Assembly (NCBI GenBank): GCA_000695325.1
Contig: AVPN01000011.1
Coordinates: 91,931-113,165 of the forward strand
Source: Pleurobrachia bachei
Taxonomy: Eukaryota > Ctenophora > Tentaculata > Cydippida > Pleurobrachiidae
Direction of reading: 5' to 3'
Length of the DNA stretch: 21,235 nt
Shown: positions 1-9,371 of the stretch, piece by piece
Layout: every line of letters starts with the position of its first letter
Position numbering within the stretch: position 1 is the first letter of the stretch
Position numbers and translations under genes: made by a program
Notes under the pieces: model-generated
Databases searched by the model: none
What the model was told of the DNA's origin: nothing
The model's input: only the letters and a program-made list of their open reading frames with translations

Positions 1-236
1 TTGAAAGAAAGCAAGATAGGTCTGTCTCTGTCTCTGTCTCTGTATCTGTCTCTGTCCCTGTCTCTGTCTTTCTCTCTATCTCCATCTTTCTATCTTTCAA
101 ATCTCTCTCTGTATCTCACTCTGTCTCTCACTGTCTCTATCTCCCACTCTCTCTCTCTCTCTTTGATCTCTCTATCCATCTTTCTATCTTTCAAATCTCT
201 CTCTGTATCTCACTCTGTCTCTCACTGTCTCTATCT

Positions 237-305
<69 letters not shown>

Positions 306-440
306 ACCTCCCACTCTCTTTCTCTCTCTCCAATATCTTTCTATCTCTCTCCGTCTCTCTGTCCTTCCATCTCTCCATCTTTGCATCTCTCTATCTTTCT
401 ATCCTTCTATCTTTCTATCTTTCTATCAATCTTATTATTT
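1..440. repeat. CT-rich compound microsatellite
   Basis: Interleaved CTCTGT, CTATCT, CTTTCTAT and pure CT runs fill this stretch, including an unbroken CT tract of about 60 bp at 241-304. It lies beyond the last visible EIF3A exon on the minus strand, so it is probably intronic. The reading frames across it, serine/leucine-rich on plus and arginine/glutamate-rich on minus, are products of the repeat and not genes. Confidence 0.95.
82..257. repeat. 94-bp-offset segmental duplication inside the microsatellite
   Basis: The block from about 82 to 163, starting CCATCTTTCTATC and running through CTCTGTATCTCACTCTG into CT repeats, recurs from about 176 to 257 with a constant offset of 94 bp. It is a higher-order tandem copy within simple sequence, as expected from slippage or unequal exchange. 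Confidence 0.85.
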
Positions 441-666
441 TCAAGATATCCCTACTGGTTGGGTACTGGTTGTTTCAGTCAGTGTGTGCACGGATCATGA
501 ACAGAGAACCCATATATATTACCGCGGGCCTGTGTGTAACACGAGCATTCATCCGCACATTCATTCAGACATGGAAAGAGATCACGTGATGTCTCATGTG
601 GGGACAAAAAATGCCCAGAGGAAAAAAAATGCCTGCACGCGGGCATCTTTTTTAGGGGACAAAAGT

Positions 667-703
667 GGGGACAATTGTCCCCTAAGTGGGGACAATTGTC
701 CCC
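667..703. repeat. Tandem pair of 16-bp perfect palindromes
   Basis: The perfect palindrome GGGGACAATTGTCCCC occurs at 667-682 and again at 688-703, a 21-bp tandem period. Half-site copies of GGGGACA or TGTCCCC lie nearby at about 601, 655 and 717. The block sits in the EIF3A intron beyond exon 9. It could be a repeat-element core or a cluster of protein-binding sites. Nothing in the sequence decides between these. Confidence 0.9.
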
Positions 704-758
704 AAAACCATGAAAAATGTCCCCGTGGAACAGGGGGGTAACATGTGTAATATAGTAC

Positions 759-3551
759 CTTGATGTTTCCTCCCGTTGATACTGGATGGTGCTACCGAAG
801 ATGAATGTCCCAGTGCTGTGGTCGATCCTCAGCTGGAGATCTAGGGTTCGGGCAGGGTCAATAATTAACCTCTCCAGCTCTAACTCCTCAATAAAGGGAA
901 TCAGAGAGACAACCTTGGACATGGTGATCTTGTCGTAAACCTATAGGAAGAGTTTTGTAAGTCTTTACTGCTGTTTTGTGTGTGTTGCTGTGTTTTTAGT
1001 TGTTCAGATGGGCGAGTCTGCCCAGAGAAATGGTTTATAAAATGGTGAAGAGAGAGTATATGCAAATACAAACCTGAGCGAGCTGTCTCATGAGACGGAG
1101 GATGGCCACTTGTCGGACATCTTTAGTGTAGGCAGTCATGGTGGGATATTTCTCTTCAACACCCAACAACATGGTATGGATCTCTGAACACATCTGAAAG
1201 GAGGAGGGGGTGGTAAATCCAGGGAGTATCTAGGAGTAGCCCCAGGAGTCGAGTAGGGGATATTTTCGAGAGTTACTAATCCAAACACACCCTTGTTAAC
1301 ACCCACCGGGGGCGTTTGTCACACCCACGTCCGAGACACATACCTTGAGTGGTTTGAAGTCCAACTCGAGGAGTTTAAAGAGAGGCTGAAGTTCCGGGTA
1401 GACCTTCCCAGGAATTCCATGTTTCACAATATCCTGCACGAGGGTGTCCCGGGTGGGGGCATGGGGCAACTCCAGATAACTAGCCAGGGTCATGTTCTTG
1501 TCCTTGGTCGCGTTCTGCAGGTCCAGGTATTTCTCGTTTTCACTCATGGAGGAGGGAAGGGGAATGGCAAGAGTAGCCATAAGGACACCGGATGCGAGCA
1601 TCTGTTTTTCCTGCTCTGTGGCTGTTTTCTTGAGATCTGTGACCAGTTGGTAGTGCTTCATCAGGGCACACGCTTCAAACAATCTGTTGGGGGGTGGGGG
1701 GTCAGTTAGCAGGAACCGACCAAACCAATATTGTTTACAAATAAACAACCAATCAGAACTCGTTATTTAGGACACGTGATTGGTTATCAGCAAATCAGGG
1801 ACCGGTATTTCCTGATTCGGTCGGTTCTTGTCAGTTAGCGGGTCGCAAAGTTATTGAGGAGGAAGGAGGAAATGATACACATTACCTGTTGCTAGCCTTG
1901 CTGAAAACGAGGGCTTGTTGCTTGTAGTAGTTGGCTAGGGCCTGGGGTTTAGGTCGCTTCTTGCTGAGCTGCATCAACGAGTGAATATCGTGGATTGTCT
2001 TGATCGCTTCCTGGGATATTATCATTATTACCAGGCTCATCTAAGCTAGTGTAGAACTGTATTGGTTATTACCCCGAATTACCCGTAAATACTAAATAAT
2101 AATAATAATAGCAGCGTATCTAGTTAAAGTTCAAGAATTCTAATTGAAACACCTCACCTGCCATAGGTTGATATTGATGGCGCAATCAAGTTGGTGTAGC
2201 CTGGTATCCAGGTGAAGTTGCAGGGACACCGGATCATTCAGATTCACAGAGTTGGTCTGGTGACTATGCTTGATCACCAAGTTCAGATGGTTCCTTACAC
2301 TGTCCGATAACTTACGGAACTCAGCTTTTCGCTCGTACTTGATACAGAAATTGAACGCTGTATGTGGGAGAGAAGTCATAAGACGAATTATTCGAGTTGT
2401 TTGTGTATCTTAAGAATATAATACCGGTCTGAAGACCACTGATGTTATTGAACCCAAAATCAGTCACCTTACTAATCCCCACCCGGCAATACAATCTATA
2501 GCACCTACCCATCTGGGCGATGTCCTGGTAGAGTTTCTCCACCTTGTTGTTGTTCTTCAAGATATCCAGAACATGCCTGTACACCTCCCACAGGAACTTA
2601 ACCCAGGGTGTAAGCACGGTCCTGTCAGCACGATCCTGGCTGTCTTCACCAGATACAGTAGCCAACATCAGACTGGGAAGAGTTTAGTGTTCGATATCAG
2701 GGGTTGAAGGGGTGATAAAATATATTAGGATTGGACTTGGAATTGTTTCAGATAATAGTCGTCAGCAGGGTCTTTGCAGCGATCAAGTGTGGAATCATAA
2801 ACAAGGGGGGTTCTCTCCCCAGGCAGGTGCCAGGGGGAGTAAGACTCTCAGGGAAATCCTTACTTTTCAGGAGTGTAAACCATATCAAGATCGTCTACGT
2901 CAGCGAGGGTCTCCTTCGCCTCCCTGCTCGCCTCCTCAGCTCTGTTCTCGGCCATCTGCACAAACCTCCTGATAACCTGAAAAGAGTGGGGGTTAAAGAA
3001 TGGAGGCTGGAGGGAGTTACGACAAAAGTTGGTATCTTCTAACCCTCCCTTAACATTTACATTACGGGCGGGGCACACGAAGTATGGTCTAGCTAGGCAT
3101 AGCAAGAAAAAAGGGGGTTTAAGCTTGGGGAATTCAGCTGTCTCACCTTCTCCAGGGAGTTGATATCGGTGTTCTGGGTGAGAATCTTGTACTGGTATAG
3201 ACCCTCCTTGGCGGCGTGTCCTTTCTTCAGATCCACACAAAGCTCCAGGTACTGGTTGATAATGGGCTCGTGCACATCATGCTGGTACTGCCGGTGACGT
3301 CTCATCCGGAGAACCTGTGGGGGGAGAGGGGGAGTTATTTTTATACTGGTGTATCTCAAGTCTCATCCAAGAGTCCAATGGTCGTCATGGCAACTGTCGT
3401 CATGGCAACTGACAACTTACCTCGGTTACTATGGCAACTGACAACTTACCTCGTGCAGGGTATCGAGGGCATCGGTGTAGTTTTGGACGCGGATAAACTC
3501 CAACGCCCGACGTAAAGCATGCTCCGGATTATTGTAGTACACCATTGGCAT
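759..3551 (-). CDS. EIF3A: Eukaryotic translation initiation factor 3 subunit a (N-terminal 504 aa, 9 exons, partial)
   Basis: This is the large scaffold subunit of eIF3, which binds the 40S ribosome and recruits mRNA in the cytoplasm. Exons read right to left: 3551-3450, 3314-3147, 2976-2864, 2672-2509, 2357-2158, 2010-1886, 1683-1344, 1193-1074, 940-759. All junctions are GT/AG and phases join without a break. The start at 3551 gives [19 protein letters not shown], matching the usual MPAYFQRPENAL-type start. Other family landmarks are [71 protein letters not shown] and, in the PCI-domain end, [18 protein letters not shown] and [16 protein letters not shown]. The 504 residues cover the N-terminal helical region and PCI domain. 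The C-terminal spectrin-like and charged repeat parts lie beyond the left edge, after an intron of more than 750 bp. Identity is secure; single exon edges could be off by a few bases. Confidence 0.95.
3402..3453. repeat. Duplicated 23-bp segment carrying the EIF3A intron 1 donor
   Basis: A 23-bp segment (ATGGCAACTGACAACTTACC then TCG on plus) occurs at 3402-3424 and 3431-3453. Read on minus, each copy contains GAG followed by GTAAGT, so the true donor of EIF3A exon 1 (exon end 3450) has an identical decoy 29 nt downstream. A shorter repeat, GTCGTCATGGCAACT, is tandem at 3382-3411. Confidence 0.9.
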
Positions 3552-4075
3552 ACTATGGAGAGGGGGATATTATGTTGTGATACTACTAGGATAAGGGGAT
3601 ATTATGTTGTGGTACAAGGAGAGGGGATATATCTGGGTTAGCGGGAGATAGAGCAAGATTAGTACAACACGGACTGATAAGTATTCAGGTAAGATGGTAA
3701 GGAGTCATCGCATTAGATGTAACAAGGGATGAATGGTTTCTGGATTGAAAACTATAAGGTGTTTATTAGGTAAATATTTACAAAGAGGTGTACGATTTAT
3801 AAATTAACTTTTTACACGTAAAAAGAACACCCTTCTTTTATTGAAGTTCTGACAAATATAGATTGTTGTTCTTCTCACCTCTCCCAAGAATCAAGACTTT
3901 CTCTCACTCTCTGAAAAAAAGAAAGAAAAAACTTCCACACGTTCTAAAAAATCTGATATAATACAAGCTCACGAAGCATGCAAAGGTGTGCCTACCTAGC
4001 AACTAGGGGTAAATAAAGAAAATTACAATGCCAGTGTTCTACATAACACTACGATCATGACCAACACAACCCCTC
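3552..4075. other. Intergenic spacer: KATNB1 3' UTR and EIF3A upstream region
   Basis: No coding sequence is visible here. The KATNB1 stop lies at the right end and the EIF3A start at the left, both on minus, so the stretch should hold the KATNB1 3' UTR and the EIF3A promoter. GGGATATTATGTTGTG is repeated near 3565 and 3597. The right half is AT-rich. Confidence 0.7.
3837..3842 (-). promoter_or_regulatory. Candidate poly(A) signal AATAAA for KATNB1
   Basis: TTTATT on plus reads AATAAA on minus, about 235 nt past the KATNB1 stop codon. A second AATAAA lies at 3762-3767. Position and sequence fit a 3' end signal, but I see no cleavage-site evidence. Confidence 0.45.
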
Positions 4076-6207
4076 TCAGTAGTACGACTCAGATAGTTTG
4101 ATTATCTCCCTAAACGCACTCCCTAGCTTGCCCTGGGTCTGAGAATGTCGGGTGACCTCCCTCGATATATTGGCTATCTGCTGGTGACACAAATGACACT
4201 TCTTATACCGCTCCTCCCTCGTGATATCGATGTGTCCTCCAACCGGGGGTGCATTTATATTGTCCTTGATCAGCTGTCCGAAACTCTTGATCACGTGTTT
4301 GAGGGTGGCACACGCGACTAGGAGGTGGTTTTCGTGTTTGGAGTGGAAGAGTACACGAAGGGAGGGTAGGACAATGGTACACACGTGGAGGTCCCACACA
4401 GCGGGGCGAGCCAGCAACACCTGAGAGAGGGGGGAATTTAATTAAGTGACATTAATTAAGGTGACATTAATTATTGACAAGGGGGGACTACCAACTAATC
4501 AGGACATGGTCATTGTTCCTAGATGTCACACATGATATAACCATACCAGCCATTTAAAGTTACACAATTCAATACCTGGAAAATATCAACAGTGACACCC
4601 TGATCATCTAGTCCAAGAGCAACATCTAGTGCTTCCTTCAAGTCACCCTTAGCCCACACACTCTTGACCAGCTGGAGATTTCGTAACCTCGCCTCCAAGT
4701 TATCCCTACAGAGAAAGATAGTAAGAAAGAGACAGCAAGGTAGTAAAAAGAAGACAGTAAGATAGTAAGAGACATCAAGAAGAAACAATATCGTCAGAGT
4801 GGTAGATCTACTCATTCGATATCCCTACCTGAGGCTCCTATGTCCAGTAGCTGCGTGGTGTAGAAAATCACTCTCCGTTACTGACTCTGTTGGCCCTTTG
4901 TTGTCTAGTAAACTAATCTTGGCGATGGCTGCAGGGTTGGGTTCAGCTGCTGCAGGTGGTGTGTGTTGTTTGTCTCTCCTGAAGGGTACCTGTCCCTGAG
5001 ATGTTGGTGCCTGTTGTTCCCAGTGGTGCAGATTCTTCCGTGCACGTGGTGGTGTTCTCTGAAGGGCACCACGTACCGCAGGGGCCGGGTCCCCTCCTAA
5101 TACCGCTGCTGCTGCCGCTGGTGTTGGGGCAGGAGCTGATGGAGTTTCAGCAGGAGCGGCTGTTTCGACTAGAGGTGTTAGATCCCCATTGAATGGTTTC
5201 AACTTGGCGATATCGACCACCCAAACTGACACATTTGTGTGTTGATAGGACGCTCCCATCAGCTGACCACTCTGTACCGCCAAATCGGACACCTTCCCCC
5301 AGAACAGGCAAAGACTATCGTGGACCCGGGCGGGCTCCCATCCATATACCCTCAAACTATCCTCAGCACCACTAAACAATGCCTCTCCCTCGGGACTATA
5401 TACCACTTTGCGGATTGGTTTCGCTTGTGGGCTTGTCGTGGATACCAAATCAAAAGTCTCCAAATCCCAGAATTTCACCGTTTTGTCCGAGGAAGATGTG
5501 GCCAGTAGCAACTCACAAGGGTGAAACTGAATATCTGTTATACCAGCGTCATGTTGGGTGAACTCGTGAAGTACCTTGGAGGAACCGAGATCCCACAGTT
5601 TTACCAACCCATCCTCGGATCCCGTGACGACCCATTTACCATCCGGGCTAAACTTGAGACAATTTATTTTCCCTCCGTGACCCTTGTATGTACACAAACA
5701 GCCCTGTCTCCGGGTATCCCATAACCGTACATTTGTGTCCATAGAACCAGATGCAAGGAACTTGCCAAACGGGTGAAACCCGATAGAGGAAACATTGGCT
5801 TTGTGACCAGATAGAGTCCGGATCACTTGAGCACGGTCAATATGCCACACTTTCAGAGTCCCCGATGCACTTCCACCAACCACATGCTCCTCAGAACAAT
5901 CAAAACCCACGCAATCAACGCCGCTGGTGTGTCCAGAGAGACTTTGTGTGACCGTAGGTGACCCTATGGTCCATAGGTTTACCTGTAAAAAGGAAACAGG
6001 TTACAGATCTGACTAACAGAAATGATTGCAACAATGTTATGGGTCTTGTCAATATGATGAAGCTTCATTCGCAAGTCTTACTTTTCTGTCCTCTCCACCG
6101 GTTGCAAGTAATCTGGCTGATTTAGGACTGATGGAGAGACAGTTAACGTTTCCGCCGTGAGCTGCAAACTCCTGGAGCCGCCATGCTCGTTTGCTTTGAA
6201 ACGTCAT
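4076..6207 (-). CDS. KATNB1: Katanin p80 WD40 subunit B1 (complete, 4 exons, about 584 aa)
   Basis: Katanin p80 is the non-catalytic subunit that targets the p60 AAA ATPase to centrosomes and microtubules for severing. Exons read right to left: 6207-6082, 5982-4829, 4705-4576, 4420-4076. Phases agree at every GT/AG junction and the stop is TGA. The start gives [20 protein letters not shown], close to the family N-terminus. Residues 1 to about 300 form the WD40 propeller, with repeated GH...WD spacing: [78 protein letters not shown]. An Ala/Pro-rich linker follows. The con80 domain that binds p60 begins near [20 protein letters not shown] and ends with [20 protein letters not shown] and GSAFREI. 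Human p80 is about 655 aa, so the linker is shorter here. Exon 2 holds most of the propeller and the linker, and its 5' part lies in the 1,080-bp duplication. Confidence 0.96.
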
Positions 6208-6401
6208 AACATAAGGGCTCCAATTCTAGAGGTGTATTATTTTTTATTGTAAAGGAAAAAACAATCAATATTAATTGGCTCAGAGGCAGGGGCCAGGGAC
6301 TCTTCGGTCCAGCAAGTTCCTAGATGTCCGGGCCAGGAGCGGAACCTCAAATTATTGGGGATGTCCCCGAAAAGTTGGTAGTTTGGAGCGATTTCAGACC
6401 C
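6208..6401 (-). promoter_or_regulatory. Upstream region of intact KATNB1 (promoter candidate, duplicated)
   Basis: This holds the DNA 5' of the KATNB1 start codon: an AT-rich stretch next to the gene (6236-6275), then GC-richer sequence with CCGGGCC and GGGGATGTCCCC motifs. The same sequence lies at 7288-7481 upstream of the duplicate exon 1, so both copies carry the same candidate promoter. No TATA box or initiator can be assigned. Confidence 0.4.
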
Positions 6402-7287
6402 GGACCCGGGCGGGCTCCCATCCATATACCCTCAAACTATCCTCAGCACCACTAAACAATGCCTCTCCCTCGGGACTATATACCACTTTGCGGATTGGTT
6501 TCGCTTGTGGGCTTGTCGTGGATACCAAATCAAAAGTCTCCAAATCCCAGAATTTCACCGTTTTGTCCGAGGAAGATGTGGCCAGTAGCAACTCACAAGG
6601 GTGAAACTGAATATCTGTTATACCAGCGTCATGTTGGGTGAACTCGTGAAGTACCTTGGAGGAACCGAGATCCCACAGTTTTACCAACCCATCCTCGGAT
6701 CCCGTGACGACCCATTTACCATCCGGGCTAAACTTGAGACAATTTATTTTCCCTCCGTGACCCTTGTATGTACACAAACAGCCCTGTCTCCGGGTATCCC
6801 ATAACCGTACATTTGTGTCCATAGAACCAGATGCAAGGAACTTGCCAAACGGGTGAAACCCGATAGAGGAAACATTGGCTTTGTGACCAGATAGAGTCCG
6901 GATCACTTGAGCACGGTCAATATGCCACACTTTCAGAGTCCCCGATGCACTTCCACCAACCACATGCTCCTCAGAACAATCAAAACCCACGCAATCAACG
7001 CCGCTGGTGTGTCCAGAGAGACTTTGTGTGACCGTAGGTGACCCTATGGTCCATAGGTTTACCTGTAAAAAGGAAACAGGTTACAGATCTGACTAACAGA
7101 AATGATTGCAACAATGTTATGGGTCTTGTCAATATGATGAAGCTTCATTCGCAAGTCTTACTTTTCTGTCCTCTCCACCGGTTGCAAGTAATCTGGCTGA
7201 TTTAGGACTGATGGAGAGACAGTTAACGTTTCCGCCGTGAGCTGCAAACTCCTGGAGCCGCCATGCTCGTTTGCTTTGAAACGTCAT
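6394..7287 (-). pseudogene. Truncated duplicate of katanin p80 (exon 1, intron 1 and 5' part of exon 2)
   Basis: This is copy 2 of the KATNB1 duplication. Exon 1 copy is 7287-7162, the intron copy 7161-7063, and the exon 2 copy runs from 7062. At the junction the frame leaves katanin after GWEPAR, adds VRV and stops at 6394. The splice signals are intact, so it could encode about 264 aa holding most of the propeller but no linker or con80 domain. It would lack p60 binding. It could also be spliced into the intact downstream gene, because exon 1 copy and the real exon 2 are compatible. I call it a pseudogene on structure; expression is unknown. Confidence 0.8.
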
Positions 7288-7576
7288 AACATAAGGGCTC
7301 CAATTCTAGAGGTGTATTATTTTTTATTGTAAAGGAAAAAACAATCAATATTAATTGGCTCAGAGGCAGGGGCCAGGGACTCTTCGGTCCAGCAAGTTCC
7401 TAGATGTCCGGGCCAGGAGCGGAACCTCAAATTATTGGGGATGTCCCCGAAAAGTTGTTATTTTTGAGCGATTTCAGACCCGGACACCCACGAGCGCTCA
7501 TAACTGATCATTACATCTCCCTAGTCCCTGAAAACCGAGAGAGCACCGACCACGACGCACGACACCGACGAAAAGA

Positions 7577-7966
7577 TTTTTTTTTGGAAAAGAGTTTAAA
7601 ATAGGTAACTCTACACAATAAATCGATAAAAATTGGCTTTAACTGTCCATTAGATTAAATAAAATTGATTAAAATTCATGCGTCAGATTGTTTATCATAT
7701 ATAATAGATTAATGTCATTTCTGTCTGAAATAAAACGTTTTACTTTTGTAATTTGTACCCTTGAAACCCCTCAAGCTGGCGACCGTGGTTTTCAGGATAC
7801 AGAATGAGAGGCGCTGGCGGATGTATCTGATCGTGTGCTGGTACGCTTGCCCTGAATGATCGCTCAAAAGGACAGCCACCTGCCTGTAGAACTTCTCAGC
7901 CTCGTTCCCAAATATACCAGTGGTGCTGCAAACGATGGGAGAGAAAGTGCTCTTTTCCACCTCTAA
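7577..7966 (-). mobile_element. 5'-truncated 3' end of a non-LTR (LINE-type) retroelement, copy A
   Basis: It matches copy B (8850-9239) with about eight substitutions and a constant offset of 1,273 bp. Read on minus, it codes from 7966 to a stop at 7715, including STTGIFGNEAEKFYRQVAV and IRYIRQRLSFCILKTTVASL. This pattern (P(I/L)V-ST-G--G-EA--F---A-L followed by IR--LSF--L-----SLRG) is the conserved C-terminal tail of many LINE reverse-transcriptase polyproteins in sponges, cnidarians and fish. About 110 bp of AT-rich 3' UTR and an A8-9 tail (poly-T on plus at 7577-7585) follow. The abrupt 5' end at 7966 is typical of target-primed insertions. No target-site duplication was found. No RT catalytic core is present. 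Confidence 0.75.
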
Positions 7967-8648
7967 AGTGCATTTCAAACGACTTGACCTGAGATTCCTG
8001 GAAATTGGGGTATTGCTTGTTATATTTACTAAGAGCAGCATAGTACACAGCTATCACGTTATCCACCACGTCTGGGCTGCTCCTGTAACAAGGGATTAGT
8101 GAAATGGAAACTTTTAAACTTTTCAATGATAATATGGACATTGAATTATCGATTAGTCATAGATTGAGAGTGAAAACCTATAATTACACAGATAGATTTA
8201 CACGATTTACAGGTAGCAGTGGTAATCTGAAACTGAGGATATCAAGAATCATGATGTACAAGTGTGTTACTGTACTTATGAATTTCATGAAATATGGTTA
8301 GCTCGGTTAGGAACAGTATAACTTCACACAGTAGCTTTCCTCTTCCTACCCCAGCCGATACAATACGAAGTAAATTACTAATAACTTCCTCCTGACAAGA
8401 TAAACCAGAAATTTCGAGTGACTGACTGGGCGCTATATCCATCCTTTTAACAGATAATGAATTAACTGAGTGACCTCTTTAAAGGCAGATAATAATTAGA
8501 TTAGAACTCTTTAGTTTTGTATCCGGCTAACCTGAAGATTAGAATCCCTCATTAGTGGAACCATTTCCCGGAGTTTTACACAGCTCTCAAGAGAGTACTG
8601 AGTAGCGACTTCGTGGACATACTGCTTTACAGTCCCTCGTATCGTCAT
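7961..8648 (-). CDS. Candidate coding fragments of an unrecognised minus-strand gene
   Basis: Three stretches look coding on minus. Fragment 1 (8648-8532) reads MTIRGTVKQYVHEVATQYSL and on to RDSNLQ, then a GTTAGC donor. Fragment 2 (8391 to about 8350) reads EEVISNLLRIVSAG after a pyrimidine-rich acceptor. Fragment 3 (8082-7961) reads SSPDVVDNVIAVYYAALSKY, then QYPNFQESQVKSFEMHFR, after TTACAG. Fragments 1 and 2 join in phase, but the best donor of fragment 2 does not match the phase of fragment 3, so the model is incomplete or the gene is broken. The composition suggests a helical, possibly ARM/HEAT- or TPR-like protein. Fragment 3 runs straight into retroelement copy A, so the gene may have been truncated by that insertion. 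I cannot name it. Confidence 0.4.
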
Positions 8649-8737
8649 TGCTAAAAAGGGAGCCGCTGTTTTCAGTTGAGAAAGTATCAATTTTCAACTC
8701 TTGAGCTTTTTCAAAGTTTATCTGGTAAGAAATTTCA

Positions 8738-8780
8738 ACCCCAACCATAACCCTAACCCCACGTTAGCCCTAACCTTAAA
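8738..8780. repeat. Short telomere-like repeats (degenerate CCCTAA)
   Basis: CCATAACCCTAACCCC is followed within 10 bp by GCCCTAACCTTAA. This gives two exact CCCTAA units and neighbouring near-units in the metazoan telomere motif. It is too short for a telomere and is probably an interstitial scrap or chance. Confidence 0.5.
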
Positions 8781-8849
8781 AAACCGTCTGTCAGCACTCA
8801 CCAACCACCCAGATTTTAACGATGGTCAAGAATTTTTGGAAATTCACGA

Positions 8850-9371
8850 ACTTTTTTTGGAAAAGAGTTTAAAATAGGTAACTCTACACAATAAATCGAT
8901 AAAAATCGGCTTTAACTGTCCATTAGATTAAATAAAATTGATTAAAATTCATGCGTCAGATTGTTTATCATATATAATAGATTAATGTCATTTCTGTCTG
9001 AAATAAAACGTTTTACTTTTGTAATTTGTACCCTTGAAACCCCTCAAGCTGGCGACCGTGGTTTTCAGGATACAGAATGAGAGGCGCTGGCGGATGTATC
9101 TGATCGTGTGCTGGTACGCTTGCCCTGAATGATCACTCAAAAGGACAGCCACCTGCCTGTAGAACTTTTCAGCCTCGTTCCCAAATATACCAGTGGTGCT
9201 ACAAACAATGGGAGCGAAAGTGCTCTTTACCACCTCTAAGACTCTCTGGTTGTAAACTCGTTTCTTTTCTTCCTCATGTTTGAGGAGAGCACGATCGAGG
9301 GTTAGGGTACTGTTCGTACCGACGAAAAGAAGAAAAGAATAAGAGAGGAAAAGTTGTTTCAGCTGCGTCAC
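8850..9371 (-). mobile_element. Non-LTR (LINE-type) retroelement 3' end, copy B, with longer coding part
   Basis: It shares 8850-9239 with copy A and extends further 5'. The minus ORF 9371-8988 reads ...LDRALLKHEEEKKRVYNQRV, then STFAPIVCSTTGIFGNEAEK and IRYIRQRLSFCILKTTVASL, ending YFRQK and a stop. The segment with H-E--KK--Y-QRV before the conserved PIVCSTTG block fits the same LINE C-terminal tail, which strengthens the call. The frame is closed upstream by a stop just beyond 9371, so no RT core is attached. The A-tail is read from T7 on plus at 8852-8858. Confidence 0.75.

Larger units (their letters stand above)
5322..7485. repeat. 1,080-bp direct tandem duplication of the 5' half of KATNB1
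   Basis: Copy 1 is 5322-6405 and copy 2 is 6402-7485, offset exactly 1,080 bp. They share 4 bp (GGAC) at the junction, which also marks both outer breakpoints. By eye the copies are identical apart from three G/T differences clustered at 6378/7458, 6381/7461 and 6385/7465. Each copy holds part of exon 2, intron 1, exon 1 and about 200 bp upstream of KATNB1. Near-identity, including the intron, means a very recent event or an assembly artefact. Confidence 0.97.

Noticed and set aside
479-758. Extension of the EIF3A exon 9 frame with GDNCPH repeats
   Set aside because: A donor at 759/758 ends the conserved sequence in phase, and what follows is palindromic repeat unlike eIF3a.
6394-6990. Independent WD40 paralogue of katanin
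   Set aside because: It is nucleotide-identical to the intact gene including the intron, so it is a partial recent duplicate and not an old paralogue.
7577-9371. A complete, active retrotransposon between the two LINE tails
   Set aside because: Both fragments have the same orientation and only 3' ends; no reverse-transcriptase or endonuclease core is present between or beside them.
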